From assembly GCF_003325755.1 (NCBI RefSeq), contig NZ_QORI02000016.1, forward strand, positions 37,688 through 101,687: a DNA stretch of 64,000 bases, given 5' to 3'. Below are positions 9,838-18,775 of this stretch, one piece after another. Source of the stretch: Pseudomonas sp. SST3. GTDB taxonomy: Bacteria; Pseudomonadota; Gammaproteobacteria; Pseudomonadales; Pseudomonadaceae. How positions within the stretch are numbered: position 1 is the stretch's first letter; the number at the start of each line of letters is the position of its first letter. The translations under genes and the position numbers were made by a program. Below the pieces are notes generated by a model. It was given only the letters and a program-made list of their open reading frames with translations. It was not told where the DNA came from and did not search any database.

Positions 9838-10397
9838 TTGTCCATCTCCAGCAGGAGCGGATGTCCGATACCGAGCACGGCGGACGCCTCAACCGGCCCG
9901 AAATATCGGCTATCGAACGACGCCGGGTTGGTCGTGCTCAGCAGGAGCAGCTCACCGTGACGGAGCCGTCGGCACCCCGACCAGGCCCGCAACGGCCGAC
10001 CCGCTCTGTCTGCGACACGCGCTGCAGCCACGGTCACGCCGTCGATGCGCACGATCCGGTCAGCGATGCACACATGCTGCCCAGCCACCGCGGCCACGCG
10101 TTTGAGCAAGGGAATGCCGATCGGCAGGTAGCCGCGCTGTGCTGCCAGCGAGGCGCTGGCATCCGGGAGGTGGATGAGCACGATGCTGCCAACAGGCGAC
10201 GAGCCAGCCTTCCGTCCTGCCGGATCGATCCGATACCAGCCAACCGGCACGCTGTCCGAAGCGTTGTAGACGAACCGGGCATCGGGCCGCATGAAGACCG
10301 ACCAGGCCAGTGCCGCAAGGCCACAGGCGGATAGCGCTGCGACTACAAGGCGAGCGCGGCCTCGTGAACATTGATGCGCGATGGCATTGCTCATCAC
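9834..10397 (-). CDS. traF: TraF, S26-family signal peptidase of the transfer system
   Basis: This 187-residue protein has one N-terminal membrane helix (LVVAALSACGLAALAWSVF), then the S26 Ser motif (ASDSVPVGWYRI) and the Lys motif (LLKRVAAVAGQ), followed by the usual C-terminal segment (STTNPASFDSRYFGPV). In P-type systems TraF matures and cyclises the TrbC pilin in the periplasm. Position between DUF2840 and the relaxase fits Tn4371-like gene order. It overlaps neighbours at both ends. Confidence 0.92.
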   Translation of the reverse strand: MMSNAIAHQCSRGRARLVVAALSACGLAALAWSVFMRPDARFVYNASDSVPVGWYRIDPAGRKAGSSPVGSIVLIHLPDASASLAAQRGYLPIGIPLLKRVAAVAGQHVCIADRIVRIDGVTVAAARVADRAGRPLRAWSGCRRLRHGELLLLSTTNPASFDSRYFGPVEASAVLGIGHPLLLEMDK

Positions 10398-10927
10398 AGC
10401 AGTGCCCTCCTCGCCAGCCAGGCGGTGTGACGCTCGGCGGTGTAGACGGGCATCGCCAGCCGTGCGGCGAGCCGGTTGTTCAGCATTCGCCAGTACGCAG
10501 GTGATACCGCTGCAGGATCGATACCCTGCGCCTCAATGGCATCCATCAGCGGTAGCAGGGCATGCACGGCATGCTTGCCAGTGGCGTGCAACAGCAACCT
10601 CGCCCCAGGCAACACACCGGCAATGCGTTGCGCCGCGTCACGTTGCGAGCACGCCTGCATCACCATCAGCTGCCAGCTAACCGTGCCGTAGTCGTTGGCC
10701 TGCCAGCGAACGCGGCAGAAGATCGCGCCCGGCAGGAATACCGCAATGCGCCGCATGGGGTCCAGGCGGGTAATACGCGCCGGATCACCGAAACGCAGGT
10801 AGACCTGGATGCGCTGCGGTGCGTGGACCAGAGATACGCGCGTCAGCGGCGTGGCGTCCGCCTGGCCGCAACATGCGGAGATTGATGGCGGCGGAGCCGG
10901 TGTGGCAGAGACTGTCGGTGTGATCAT
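10394..10927 (-). CDS. DUF2840 family protein
   Basis: This 177-residue protein matches DUF2840 (LVHAPQRIQVYLRFGDPARITRLD, IFCRVRWQANDYGTVSWQLMVM), a family found almost only next to parA and traF in ICEs of this type. The biochemical role is unknown. It overlaps traF by 4 bases downstream and the small ribbon-helix-helix gene by 4 bases upstream, so it belongs to the same transcription unit. Confidence 0.85.
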   Translation of the reverse strand: MITPTVSATPAPPPSISACCGQADATPLTRVSLVHAPQRIQVYLRFGDPARITRLDPMRRIAVFLPGAIFCRVRWQANDYGTVSWQLMVMQACSQRDAAQRIAGVLPGARLLLHATGKHAVHALLPLMDAIEAQGIDPAAVSPAYWRMLNNRLAARLAMPVYTAERHTAWLARRALL

Positions 10928-11175
10928 GATGTCTTCTCCGGAAACTCACGCTCCAACAGCCCGCGCAGCAAATCGGCCACCGTCATGCCCTGGGTGAACG
11001 CCGACACCTTGATCCGGGCGCGCAAGGCGGGGGTGATGTCGAGGGTCAGGCGCGCGCTGTAGAGATCGCGTTTATGCAGGACGCTGACGTCTCCCTGGCG
11101 AACCCAGGCTTCGGCATGCGGGTTCGCGGGAGGCCGCGCACCGAAGGCCGTGCGCTTGTCGCCTACACGGGTCAT
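10924..11175 (-). CDS. Small ParG/ribbon-helix-helix partition-associated protein
   Basis: The product of 83-86 residues follows parA directly. The C-terminal half (LYSARLTLDITPALRARIKVSAFTQGMTVADLLRGLLEREF) has the pattern of a ribbon-helix-helix DNA-binding domain, and the N-terminus is polar. This suggests the centromere-binding partner of ParA, inferred from position and fold pattern. The start taken is MTRVGDKR at 11175, overlapping the parA stop; a Met three codons upstream is also possible. Confidence 0.75.
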   Translation of the reverse strand: MTRVGDKRTAFGARPPANPHAEAWVRQGDVSVLHKRDLYSARLTLDITPALRARIKVSAFTQGMTVADLLRGLLEREFPEKTS

Positions 11176-11810
11176 GCCGTCCACCCCAGTAACTCGTCCA
11201 CCAGGGCGGTGATCTCGCGCGCGGCAGCGCTATCGGGGGCTGTCTCGCGAGCAAGCCGACCGGACGCCACGCTGTCAGCGAAGACTATGCGCTGGCGAAC
11301 CTCAGCACGCAGGGCCGGTAGCGGTTGCTCGGCCAGCGCCTGGCGCGCTTCGCGGCCGATGATGGTGGTGCTGATGCGACGGTTGATGACAAACGCTGCC
11401 GCAAGCTCGGGGCGAAACACCTGCGCTTCGAGAATCAGCGCAACCATCTCATCGCTGGCCCAGAGGTCGTACGGGCTGGGTTGAACCGGGATGAGGACTT
11501 GGTCGGCAGCCAACAGCGCAGAGCGTGCAAGCGCGGCGATGCGGGGTGGACCGTCAATGACGATGTGATCTGCGCGGCGGGCCAGTTCGGGCGCCTCCTG
11601 GTGCAGCGTTTCGCGAGCAAGGCCCAATGCGCTGAACAGCCTGGGCAGGCCCTGTTGCGTGCGCCGTTGCGTCCAGTCCAGCGCCGAACCCTGCGGGTCG
11701 GCGTCCAGCAGGACAACATGCTGGCCGCGTAGCGCTAGTTCACCGGCAATGTGCGTGGCAAGCGTGGTCTTGCCGACGCCGCCTTTCTGATTGAGCAGCG
11801 CAATGATCAT
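11172..11810 (-). CDS. parA: ParA-family partition ATPase
   Basis: This 212-residue Walker-type ParA ATPase starts MIIALLNQKGGVGKTTLATHIAGEL, with the deviant Walker A (KGGVGKTT) directly at the N-terminus, and shows HVVLLDADPQGSALDW and IVIDGPPRIAALARSAL. A longer in-frame start 19 codons upstream is less likely because the family begins at this motif. It would help maintain the excised circular form of the ICE. It lies just downstream of the iterons and repA. Confidence 0.93.
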   Translation of the reverse strand: MIIALLNQKGGVGKTTLATHIAGELALRGQHVVLLDADPQGSALDWTQRRTQQGLPRLFSALGLARETLHQEAPELARRADHIVIDGPPRIAALARSALLAADQVLIPVQPSPYDLWASDEMVALILEAQVFRPELAAAFVINRRISTTIIGREARQALAEQPLPALRAEVRQRIVFADSVASGRLARETAPDSAAAREITALVDELLGWTA

Positions 11811-11963
11811 GACCTGCCCCTCCTCTCCCTGGAGCGGGCCAGCGCGTGCCGTTTTTCGGTTATCCACGAGAACGGGGCGCTCTTACAAAAAGTTAGAGCT
11901 TTTAAGTTAGATAAGTTAAAGGACGCTCGGTACCGCGCGGGCTCTGGTCTGTAGCCGGTTCGG

Positions 11964-12027
11964 CACGCCTGATAGCACGATAGGGACACGCCCGATAGCA
12001 CGATACCCGACACGCCTGATAGCACGA
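11964..12027. repeat. Three iterons between repA and parA
   Basis: Three near-identical 17-bp copies, cacgcc(t/c)gatagcacga, lie at 11964-11980, 11987-12003 and 12011-12027. They are 23 and 24 bp apart start to start, about two helical turns. The outer two copies are identical and the middle one differs at one base. Their place next to repA suggests RepA-binding iterons of an ICE replication origin, or an autoregulatory site for parA; this is inference. Confidence 0.8.
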
Positions 12028-12051
12028 GTCCATCCACAGCTTTTACCGCGA

Positions 12052-12900
12052 CTATCCCCGTGCCGTGGACGACACGGGCCGGAACGTAAGCAGTTCCGTT
12101 CTGCTCTCCGGAATGCGCTCGATGCCCAGTACGTAGCCCGGCAACGACTGCCGCGCCACCAGAGTGCGCAGATCGCAGGCGAAGTCGTAGGGCCTCGCAG
12201 TGCTGCCCGACTTGCGGTGTAGATGGCGAAAATCGAACTGCCAGCCCTCGGCCTGCTTGCCGCCGTGTTTGCGAACCAGGCGGTATAGCCAGCGTTCGAT
12301 GCCTCCGGTGAGTCGGAAATACGCCGGGTCGATGGTCAGGACCAGCGCTGCGTCCAGCACGCCCGCGAAGAACCAGTCCGGCAGGATTAGCTCGATGCCC
12401 AGTGGCGTACCGCGGGCGTCGGCCAGTTCTTTCCACTCGTTGATCCAGGAAAAGCGATGCAGACGCCGCCCGGTCGTCTCGCGAATCGATGTCGCGACTG
12501 TGGTGGACTGCAGGCGATCCAGGGCGGCTTTGAGGCGCTGGTAGTCGCGTAGCGATACACCGCGGCCGATGAAGCGCAGGATCTCGTAGGGTGTTGCTCG
12601 CATCAGGCGTGACGGAGCGATGCCGGCATCGCGCGCTGCAACGATCTGACTGGCGGCCCAGATCAGAATATCGGCATCCCAGATCGTGGCGATGCCGTGC
12701 TCCTGGGTTCCCTCTACGCGCACCGTTACGCCAGTGGTGCGAAAGTCTATCGGTGTTGTGCGCCGTGACTTCGATAGCGAGAAAAACGGATACGCCATGA
12801 GGTCCTGGCTGTCGCGCGGCGCCATGTCGCCCGGCAAGGCGCGAAACAAGTCGAGCTGGGCACGCTCGGGCACGGAGCTGGCCATCAGGCCGCCAATCAA
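12052..12900 (-). CDS. repA: Replication initiator RepA (RPA family)
   Basis: This 282-residue protein matches plasmid and ICE replication initiator A proteins (MAYPFFSLSKSRRTTPIDF, TIWDADILIWAASQI, TPYEILRFIGRG, DFACDLRTLVARQSLPGY). Such proteins bind iterons and allow replication of the circular ICE intermediate. Iterons lie 25-90 bp past its stop. Start codons at 12900 (MIGGLMASS) or six codons later are both possible; the first overlaps the upstream HTH gene by 4 bases. Confidence 0.9.
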   Translation of the reverse strand: MIGGLMASSVPERAQLDLFRALPGDMAPRDSQDLMAYPFFSLSKSRRTTPIDFRTTGVTVRVEGTQEHGIATIWDADILIWAASQIVAARDAGIAPSRLMRATPYEILRFIGRGVSLRDYQRLKAALDRLQSTTVATSIRETTGRRLHRFSWINEWKELADARGTPLGIELILPDWFFAGVLDAALVLTIDPAYFRLTGGIERWLYRLVRKHGGKQAEGWQFDFRHLHRKSGSTARPYDFACDLRTLVARQSLPGYVLGIERIPESRTELLTFRPVSSTARG

Positions 12901-13208
12901 CGCGCACGGCTGTCAGCCGAGTGCTGCTCGGCATACTCGGGGTCGGAGGTGGCCTCGAAACTGTGAAGGTCGGCCCAGGCGTCAAGGTCGGCGATGGCAT
13001 ACATGACGCGGCGACCAAATTTGCGAAAGCGCGGGCCACCGCCGATTACGCGCTGCTTCTCCAATGTGCGCGGTGACAGACGAAGGTAGGAAGCCGCCTC
13101 GTCATTGGTGAGGTAACGCTGCTGCTGGACAGCAGCAACGGGTTGCATCGATGTGCCAACGGCAACAGCAGGCCGTACGGGAGCAGGTCGCATAGGGTAA
13201 GCCTCCAT
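12897..13208 (-). CDS. AlpA/MerR-like helix-turn-helix DNA-binding protein
   Basis: This 103-residue protein has an excisionase-type winged helix-turn-helix (RYLTNDEAASYLRLSPRTLEKQRVIGGGPRFRKFGRRVMYAIADLDAWA). It is encoded directly upstream of repA with a 4-base overlap. In Tn4371-like elements this small regulator sits between DUF2285 and repA. It may regulate repA or excision; the sequence does not decide this. The N-terminal ~30 residues are low-complexity Pro/Val/Ala. Confidence 0.85.
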   Translation of the reverse strand: MEAYPMRPAPVRPAVAVGTSMQPVAAVQQQRYLTNDEAASYLRLSPRTLEKQRVIGGGPRFRKFGRRVMYAIADLDAWADLHSFEATSDPEYAEQHSADSRAR

Positions 13209-13276
13209 CGTTCAGGACAGCCGGCCACACCACTACAGCCGGATGGAGCCAGTCTCAGAGAAGCTGGGCACCCTGC

Positions 13277-14078
13277 TCAGGGTCGTCTTGGGGAGTGGTC
13301 GGAACGGCCCTCCCCGCACCCGTCGAGCTGTGCCAGACGCCGGTAGCCCACGAGCATCAGCATCCGGCCCCGCCGGACCAGGCGGCGCACCTTCGAGCGC
13401 AGGCCCGCGTCGGCGTGCCAGCCGTGTGTTACCGCCGCTGCACCGAAGAGCCCGGCGGCACCTCCCGCAAAGAGGCGCCCGCCAGACTGGCGTCAAGCGC
13501 CTGCAACGTATGCAGTTCAAGCAAGGCGGTGGCGCTCGGCCGAGCGAAGGTCTGGCCGGGTAGCGCGGCTTCAGAGGCACCGGCCAGGTTGTTCAGCGCG
13601 TCAGAGATGGCGCGCGAACGAAAGCCCGGTTGGGCCCCGGGGCGCATCGCTATGACGAACGCGTCGCCGTCATCCAGGCCAGGCGCCATCGCCAACGTGA
13701 CCCGGCAGCCTGGAGTACTGGCCGTCAAGCGCAGACAGCGACCGTCATGCATCAGGCCCTTGCGGCCTGGAATGCGCCAGAAATCAAACGCTGCGGCATC
13801 AGGGATGGGATCAAGGTCGGGATGGAGCTGAACCAGCCCTGGATGGTCGACGAGCCAGACCGGATCCGCGTCGCGCGCGTCCAGGCCAGGCCAGGATCTT
13901 CCAGCATGCGCAGCTCCCAGCGCCGCGCAGCCACCGGCCGGCGCTGCGGATCATGCCAGTCGCGCCGGTACTCAGGGTTTCTGCGCAGATACTCCCAGGC
14001 CAGAGCAGGCTGATCGAGGTGCAGCACGTAGAGGTAGGCAGCAGTGGGAGACCCTTGCCCGGCGTTGCGGTGAGCCAT
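13277..14078 (-). pseudogene. DUF2285 family protein, broken by two frameshifts
   Basis: DUF2285 homology runs through three frames. It starts MAHRNAGQGSPTAAYLYVLHLDQPALAWEYL at 14078 and continues to LEDPGLA. A triple CCTGG array at about 13887-13901 then throws the frame; removing one copy restores LDARDADPVW. The middle part (LMHDGRCLRLTAS, ALLELHTLQALDASLAGASLREV) ends near 13462, where one missing base before CCGCCGGG shifts the frame again; the tail (GLFGAAAV, LRSKVRRLVRRG, GYRRLAQLDG) is in yet another frame to a stop at 13277. Function unknown. Confidence 0.8.
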
Positions 14079-14765
14079 CGGCCAACCTCCGTGCTTCGAG
14101 ATGGTCGCCCTCGACTCGCAACACAAACGGAGGGTCTTCACACAATGCAAAGACCGATGACGCCGGGCGCCGGCCGGATCATCTGCTCGTAATTTCGCTT
14201 CAAGGACGTGCAGTGCTGAGCCATCCTGCAGTTTTGAGGCGTGGAAAGATGACCCGATAGGTCGGGTTTCAGTCCGGAGATGACGTAAATGGCGATTCAG
14301 ACCGCGCCGGTCTGAACGCTTACGGTTTCACGTGAGTACGCCGTTGCTGAAATGTGAAACCGCACAAAACCGCCGACCTGCAGTTGCGATTGTGTGCCCT
14401 GCCGCGAAAGCACGGATCCGTATTCGGGTGAAGCCGTAATAGCGCCAAAGCGTAAATCTGGCTTTGCGTGTTTCCGTAAAACCGCAGAACCGCTTCCGAG
14501 CTTCTGATCAAAACCGGCATGGATACTTTGCGCAAAAGCATCAAAGAGGCGAGTTATAACCGAATCGGTTTGCGTATAGCGGCGACTGAGGAATAGCCGA
14601 ACGCCTCTGTCCATTCAGGTCGACGGGATCGGCCGAGCGAAGCTGATAGGAACGTGCAGCGAAGCGGAAAGAAACGACCAGCAAAGGCGAGCGCGTGTGC
14701 AACGCCCAAGTGAAGCCTACACAAGTGCCCCGCCGCAACGGGCGGGGCTAGTTGAGTTGAGTTGG
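14079..14765. other. Gene-poor region with inverted repeats upstream of DUF2285
   Basis: No convincing gene here. It holds a 9-bp stem with 3-base loop at 14296-14316 (TTCAGACCG/CGGTCTGAA) and a second inverted repeat CGGTTTCAC/GTGAAACCG at 14323-14331 and 14354-14362, plus several further partial copies of the motif aaaccgc. Frames of up to 105 residues exist but show no family motif. It may be a regulatory or origin region for the leftward operon. Confidence 0.5.
14727..14748 (-). terminator. Possible terminator hairpin after DUF736 gene
   Basis: An 8-bp GC-only stem (GCCCCGCC / GGCGGGGC) with a 6-base loop lies 18 bp past the DUF736 stop. There is no clear U-tract, so it may instead be a REP-like palindrome or a processing site. 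Confidence 0.4.
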
Positions 14766-15077
14766 TCAGGCCACTGACTTGCTGCGCGACCAGATCAGGT
14801 TGTGCGTACCGTCCTCCTCCTCGATCAGGCGGGCGTAGATCGGCGCCGGAAAAGAAGGGTCGTCAAGGGTCACGGATAGGTATGGCCGCTCTGCCTGGCT
14901 GACTTTCTTCCAGGCTGCGCCGATGTCGAAGCCGCTGGCCGCCTGGATGCGGTAGTCGGGTTCGTTCTCGCCGCCCCTGTCGTTGGGAATGAACCTGGCC
15001 TTGACGTCCAGCGTCAGGGTGCGAACAGTGCCGGTGAAGCCATCGTTCTGAGCGGTAAAGGTGCCGATGTTGGCCAT
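14766..15077 (-). CDS. DUF736 family protein
   Basis: This 103-residue protein begins MANIGTFTAQNDGFTGTVRTLTLDVKARF and ends with LIEEEDGTHNLIWSRSK. These are hallmark stretches of DUF736, a small conserved protein of Tn4371-like and related ICEs whose role is unknown. The start at 15077 follows AGGAGCAATC, a good ribosome binding site; an upstream in-frame extension is GC-rich and not conserved-looking. It is the last recognisable backbone gene before the cargo region. Confidence 0.88.
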   Translation of the reverse strand: MANIGTFTAQNDGFTGTVRTLTLDVKARFIPNDRGGENEPDYRIQAASGFDIGAAWKKVSQAERPYLSVTLDDPSFPAPIYARLIEEEDGTHNLIWSRSKSVA

Positions 15078-15919
15078 GATGATTGCTCCTTTCGGGGTAA
15101 CCAAGGTCGCGCCCATCGCGTCCTTGTTGTGATCCGGCAGGCGGAGGACGGGCTGGGCGCACCGCAACGCGGCCGCAACAGCGTGAAGGACCGGCAGGCG
15201 CACGGAATTTGCGGGCGAGGAATCCGCGTAGCGGAGGGGAAATTGTTTGCACCGAACGGTTGCTGCCCTGACGCCCGAGGCGCAGCCGCGCCACCGCCAG
15301 GATTCACGACGTGCCAAGGACGCAATGGGACGAACGTTCCCAAAGGAGCCGTGGCCGGCTCGGTCTCCCAGCGTGACGCTTCACCGGCTCGCGCCCTGAC
15401 GGTGACAAGGGTCGGCAGGCCAGCGAAAAGCGAGAACGCGCCCCGCGCACCTGAGGCAGCGCCGGTGAGGCCGGGTAGGCAAAGACAATAGCGAGGCGGT
15501 GCGGTAGATCAGTGACCCTACTCGAGCTCGGAGCGCGCTTCCGCGAGCTTCGGGTACGGTACGCGCGATGACAACCTACCGCAGCGAGCCGGGTCGTAAT
15601 ACTGAAGACTCCTCCGGATGCAGCGCTCCATCATCGCCAATTGCTTTGGCAGTCAGATCGCTCCTGATGAATCGCGGCCGTGTGCCAAACAGATTGGCCG
15701 CTTTAATCAGGTCAGGAGCGGCGGCTGCGTCCATTCGCATGAGGGTCAACGAGCCGCTTCTGTTCAGCTCGAGACCCGGCCCGAGAGGACGGGTCGTTCA
15801 GTGCGGTTCAGGCGGAAATTTTGGTACAGCTCAAAAACACTTCCAAACGATAGCGCCGATAGGCAAAGCCGCGTCAGGCAGTAAACTGCGCGCCCATTTT
15901 GACTAGCACTCCAGCTCTC
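15078..15919. other. Intergenic leader and junction between backbone and cargo
   Basis: I see no gene in these ~840 bp. The part near 15080-15500 is GC-rich and would carry the promoter and leader of the DUF736 gene. The part from 15500 on drops in GC and precedes endA. Short open frames on both strands lack any family motif. Backbone homologs elsewhere usually continue here with more conserved genes, so this is probably one edge of the cargo insertion. Confidence 0.5.
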
Positions 15920-16873
15920 ATGAAACGCTTTTGTTCCGCACTGCTTGCCTCCCTCCTTCTTATCTCACACGCCTACGCCGATGCTCCGGCCACGTTTACC
16001 GCAGCCAAGGTCATAGCCAAAACGAAGGTCTTCTTCGACCAGGCGGACGGCGATCAGGGCGAGCTCTATTGCGGATGTAAATGGGAATGGACCGGAAAGT
16101 CGGGCGGCAGGATCGATGCAGCATCCTGCGGCTACGAAACTCGCGCGCAGCAAAACCGGGCCGGTCGCATTGAGTGGGAGCACATCGTGCCGGCCTGGGT
16201 CTTCGGCCACCAGCGCCAGTGCTGGCAGAACGGCGGCCGGAAAAATTGCATCGCCGATGATCCGGTATTCCGGGTAATGGAAGCGGACCTCTTCAACCTT
16301 TACCCGTCAGTTGGCGAGGTGAATGGCGACCGCAGCAACTACCAGTACGGCATGGTGACCGGCGTTTCTGCCCAGTACGGCGCGTGCACGACCCGCGTGG
16401 ACTTCAAGGGGCGCACAGCCGAGCCGCGAGCTGACGTCAAAGGGCTGGTGGCGCGTTCCACCTTCTACATGTACGACCGGTACGGGCTCTCCATGTCCAG
16501 GCAGCAACAGCAGCTGCTTATGAGCTGGGATCGGCAATACCCGGTGTCAGCCTGGGAGAAAGAGTGGAACAGACGCACCGCCAAGGTGATGGGGCACCAG
16601 AACCCATTCGTGACCGGCGACCGGTCATGGAGCTTGGGCCACAAACCTTCCCGCGAAGGAATCGTGAGCGCTATTCCTGTTCGAGCTGCGGCAGCTCCGG
16701 CATCGCAGTCTTCCACCAACGACGCCATCATCGGCAATCGGAACAGCAAGATCTATCACCTCGCCGAGCGATGCCCCAGCTATGACAGGGTATCTCCAAA
16801 GAACCAGGTGCTGTTCCGTTCAGAAGCCGAAGCTGCCGCCGCGGGCTATCGTAAGGCTGGAAATTGCCGATAA
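15920..16873 (+). CDS. Secreted endonuclease I (EndA-like) with C-terminal Cys domain
   Basis: This 317-residue protein begins MKRFCSALLASLLLISHAYADA, a Sec signal peptide, so it should act in the periplasm or outside. The nuclease core has the His-Me finger motif EWEHIVPAW (His88), then DLFNLYPSVGEVNGDRSNYQYG, as in endonuclease I. The C-terminal ~45 residues (GNRNSKIYHLAERCPSYDRV, ending AGNC) form an extra domain resembling the Ada-like Cys-containing tail of some nucleases. It may degrade incoming or environmental DNA. An upstream in-frame Met at 15899 is less likely than the signal-peptide start. Confidence 0.88.
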   Translation: MKRFCSALLASLLLISHAYADAPATFTAAKVIAKTKVFFDQADGDQGELYCGCKWEWTGKSGGRIDAASCGYETRAQQNRAGRIEWEHIVPAWVFGHQRQCWQNGGRKNCIADDPVFRVMEADLFNLYPSVGEVNGDRSNYQYGMVTGVSAQYGACTTRVDFKGRTAEPRADVKGLVARSTFYMYDRYGLSMSRQQQQLLMSWDRQYPVSAWEKEWNRRTAKVMGHQNPFVTGDRSWSLGHKPSREGIVSAIPVRAAAAPASQSSTNDAIIGNRNSKIYHLAERCPSYDRVSPKNQVLFRSEAEAAAAGYRKAGNCR

Positions 16874-17005
16874 GTGAACGCTCGGCGTCCGGACGGTGGG
16901 CACCGGATTCTGGCGGCCGCTGGCGTATGTTCGGGCCAAGTAGCAGCGCTGTGTCGCTTCGGCCCGCAACTGCTTGGCCCATCAGAGGGGCCGGCTGCAG
17001 GGAGT

Positions 17006-18262
17006 CTACTGCACGATCATCAGCTCATCCCAACGAGACGTATACCGCTTGCTCATCATCTCGCGCTTCATGGCCCATACAGGCGAGGCAGGAATGCGCC
17101 CAAGCCGCACAGCCCCCCTACCCTCGCGCGCATTGATGCGATCGACCACGTCCATCAGCCGATCGGCCCCTGGCCGAGGTGCTTGAGCGAACAGGTCAGC
17201 CGTGAGCTCACCGCGCTGGCGCAAATCCTGGAGCAGAACCTCCGCCTTGCTATAGGCATAGCCTGGACGAAAGATCGCCTCCAGGCCGCGAACTGCGGCA
17301 GCAGCCAGTATGCGGGTGTCATCGGTCGGGTATGGCAGCGGGCAGTCGATGGCATTGGCGTAGCGCGGCTGCTCGGGGTTGTGCATGCCGGTGCGAATGG
17401 CAACCTGCAACTCACCGGCCAGGCTCTGCTGAGCCCTGAGCTTTTCAGCGGCCTTGGTCACGTAGGCGACCACTGCTTCGCGAATCGGGGCGATCTCGCG
17501 CAGACGCGAACCAAACATCTTGCTGCTGCAGATCACCTGCCGAGGCGGGGTCGCCTCCTCCAGCTCCAGGCAGGCAACCCCCCCGAGTTCGCGTGCGGTC
17601 TTCTCCAGCACGACCGAGAACTGTCTGCGCAGCGACGCCGGGTCATACTGCGCAAGGTCCCAGGCTGTCCTGATACCGAGGAGCTCTAGCCGGGCCGTCA
17701 GCCGCCGGCCTACGCCCCATACCTCGCCGACCTCGGTGATCCTGAGCAGCTTGTCCCGTCGTGCCGGGTCGCGCAGGTCGATGACGCCGCCGGATTTACC
17801 CCAGGTTTTCGCCGCCCAGTTGGCAAGTTTGGCCAGGGTCTTGGTCGGCCCAATGCCCACGCCGACGGGTATGCCCGTCCAACGCAGGACACGTTCGCGC
17901 GCCTTGTGACCGAGCGCGACCATGTCACCCGGAAGCCCCGTCAGGTCGGCGAAGGCTTCGTCGATGCTGTAAACCTCGATCCGGGGATACAGCCCTTCCA
18001 GGGTGGTCATGACCCGGGCGCTCATTTGGCCGTAAAGCTCGTAGTTGCTTGAAAAACAGACCACACCCCACTCCTGCAGCCGATCGCGCCACTGGAAATA
18101 CGGCGCGCCCATAGGAATGCCCAGGCGCTTGGCCTCCCGAGTCCGTGCGATCACGCAGCCGTCGTTATTGCTCAAAACCACCACCGGAAAACCTTCGAGC
18201 TCCGGACGGTACACCCGCTCGCAGCTGCAGTAGAAAGCGTTGCAGTCGATCAGCGCGAACAT
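17006..18262 (-). CDS. umuC: UmuC-like translesion DNA polymerase V subunit
   Basis: This 418-residue Y-family polymerase starts [22 protein letters not shown] and has the catalytic motif [12 protein letters not shown] (about residues 96-107). It also has the [10 protein letters not shown] fingers segment, [19 protein letters not shown], and a C-terminal little-finger and tail region. The length is normal for UmuC/RulB. It overlaps the umuD stop by 13 bases, forming an SOS operon. It gives error-prone replication past UV and mutagen lesions; plasmid- and ICE-borne copies are common in pseudomonads. Confidence 0.95.
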   Translation of the reverse strand: MFALIDCNAFYCSCERVYRPELEGFPVVVLSNNDGCVIARTREAKRLGIPMGAPYFQWRDRLQEWGVVCFSSNYELYGQMSARVMTTLEGLYPRIEVYSIDEAFADLTGLPGDMVALGHKARERVLRWTGIPVGVGIGPTKTLAKLANWAAKTWGKSGGVIDLRDPARRDKLLRITEVGEVWGVGRRLTARLELLGIRTAWDLAQYDPASLRRQFSVVLEKTARELGGVACLELEEATPPRQVICSSKMFGSRLREIAPIREAVVAYVTKAAEKLRAQQSLAGELQVAIRTGMHNPEQPRYANAIDCPLPYPTDDTRILAAAAVRGLEAIFRPGYAYSKAEVLLQDLRQRGELTADLFAQAPRPGADRLMDVVDRINAREGRGAVRLGRIPASPVWAMKREMMSKRYTSRWDELMIVQ

Positions 18263-18675
18263 AGGCGGTGCAGGCTGTGGGTGGCCACGCCCCAGACGTG
18301 CAGCGACTCGGTTACCGCGATGGGTCGATAATCGGGATGCTCTGGCTGCAGCCAGACCCCAGTTGGGGTGACCTCTAGTCGCTTGACCGTCATTCCGCCA
18401 TCCACATAAGCGACGACGACGTCACCCGAACGCGCTTCAAGGGCCCGATTGACCACAAGCACGTCACCATCATAGATGCCGGCGCCAGTCATGCTGGGGC
18501 CATCCACCCGAGCGAGGTAGACATGAGGCGTGCGTAGGTCTACCAGGTCGTCGATGGAGAGCGTCAGCTCTTCATAATCGGCCGCCGGCGAGGGAAAACC
18601 GGCCGGCAAGCGTGTGTCGATGTATTGGCAAAAACTACCGGAGGGGCCGAGCTGGCCAAGAATGAGGGCGCGCAT
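18250..18675 (-). CDS. umuD: UmuD-like SOS peptidase, polymerase V accessory
   Basis: This 141-residue S24 peptidase starts [13 protein letters not shown] at 18675. The self-cleavage region is [15 protein letters not shown] (Ala-Gly bond, where E. coli UmuD has Cys-Gly). The catalytic Ser is in [14 protein letters not shown] and the Lys in [10 protein letters not shown]. After RecA-stimulated cleavage it would pair with UmuC. A LexA box overlaps the region just upstream. A start 10 codons earlier would lie inside the LexA box and is rejected. Confidence 0.93.
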   Translation of the reverse strand: MRALILGQLGPSGSFCQYIDTRLPAGFPSPAADYEELTLSIDDLVDLRTPHVYLARVDGPSMTGAGIYDGDVLVVNRALEARSGDVVVAYVDGGMTVKRLEVTPTGVWLQPEHPDYRPIAVTESLHVWGVATHSLHRLCSR

Positions 18676-18693
18676 CGTACTGCTCTGCAATAA

Positions 18694-18709
18694 CTGTATG
18701 TACATACAG
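18694..18709 (-). promoter_or_regulatory. LexA (SOS) box of umuDC
   Basis: The sequence CTGTATGTACATACAG is a perfect 16-bp palindrome of the gammaproteobacterial LexA consensus CTG-N10-CAG, placed 18 bp upstream of the umuD start. It should repress umuDC until DNA damage. The same intergenic space (about 100 bp) serves the divergent SRAP gene, which could be co-regulated. Confidence 0.92.
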
Positions 18710-18775
18710 TTAACAGTTCGCCGCGATTGCGGTCAATGTGTAGAGGCATTTAGCCGATAGCAAGCCGAGGGATTC

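Noticed and set aside
9324..10334. A 336-codon plus-strand frame over relaxase start and traF
   Set aside because: It crosses three coupled minus-strand genes; composition is Arg/Ser/Pro-rich without motifs.
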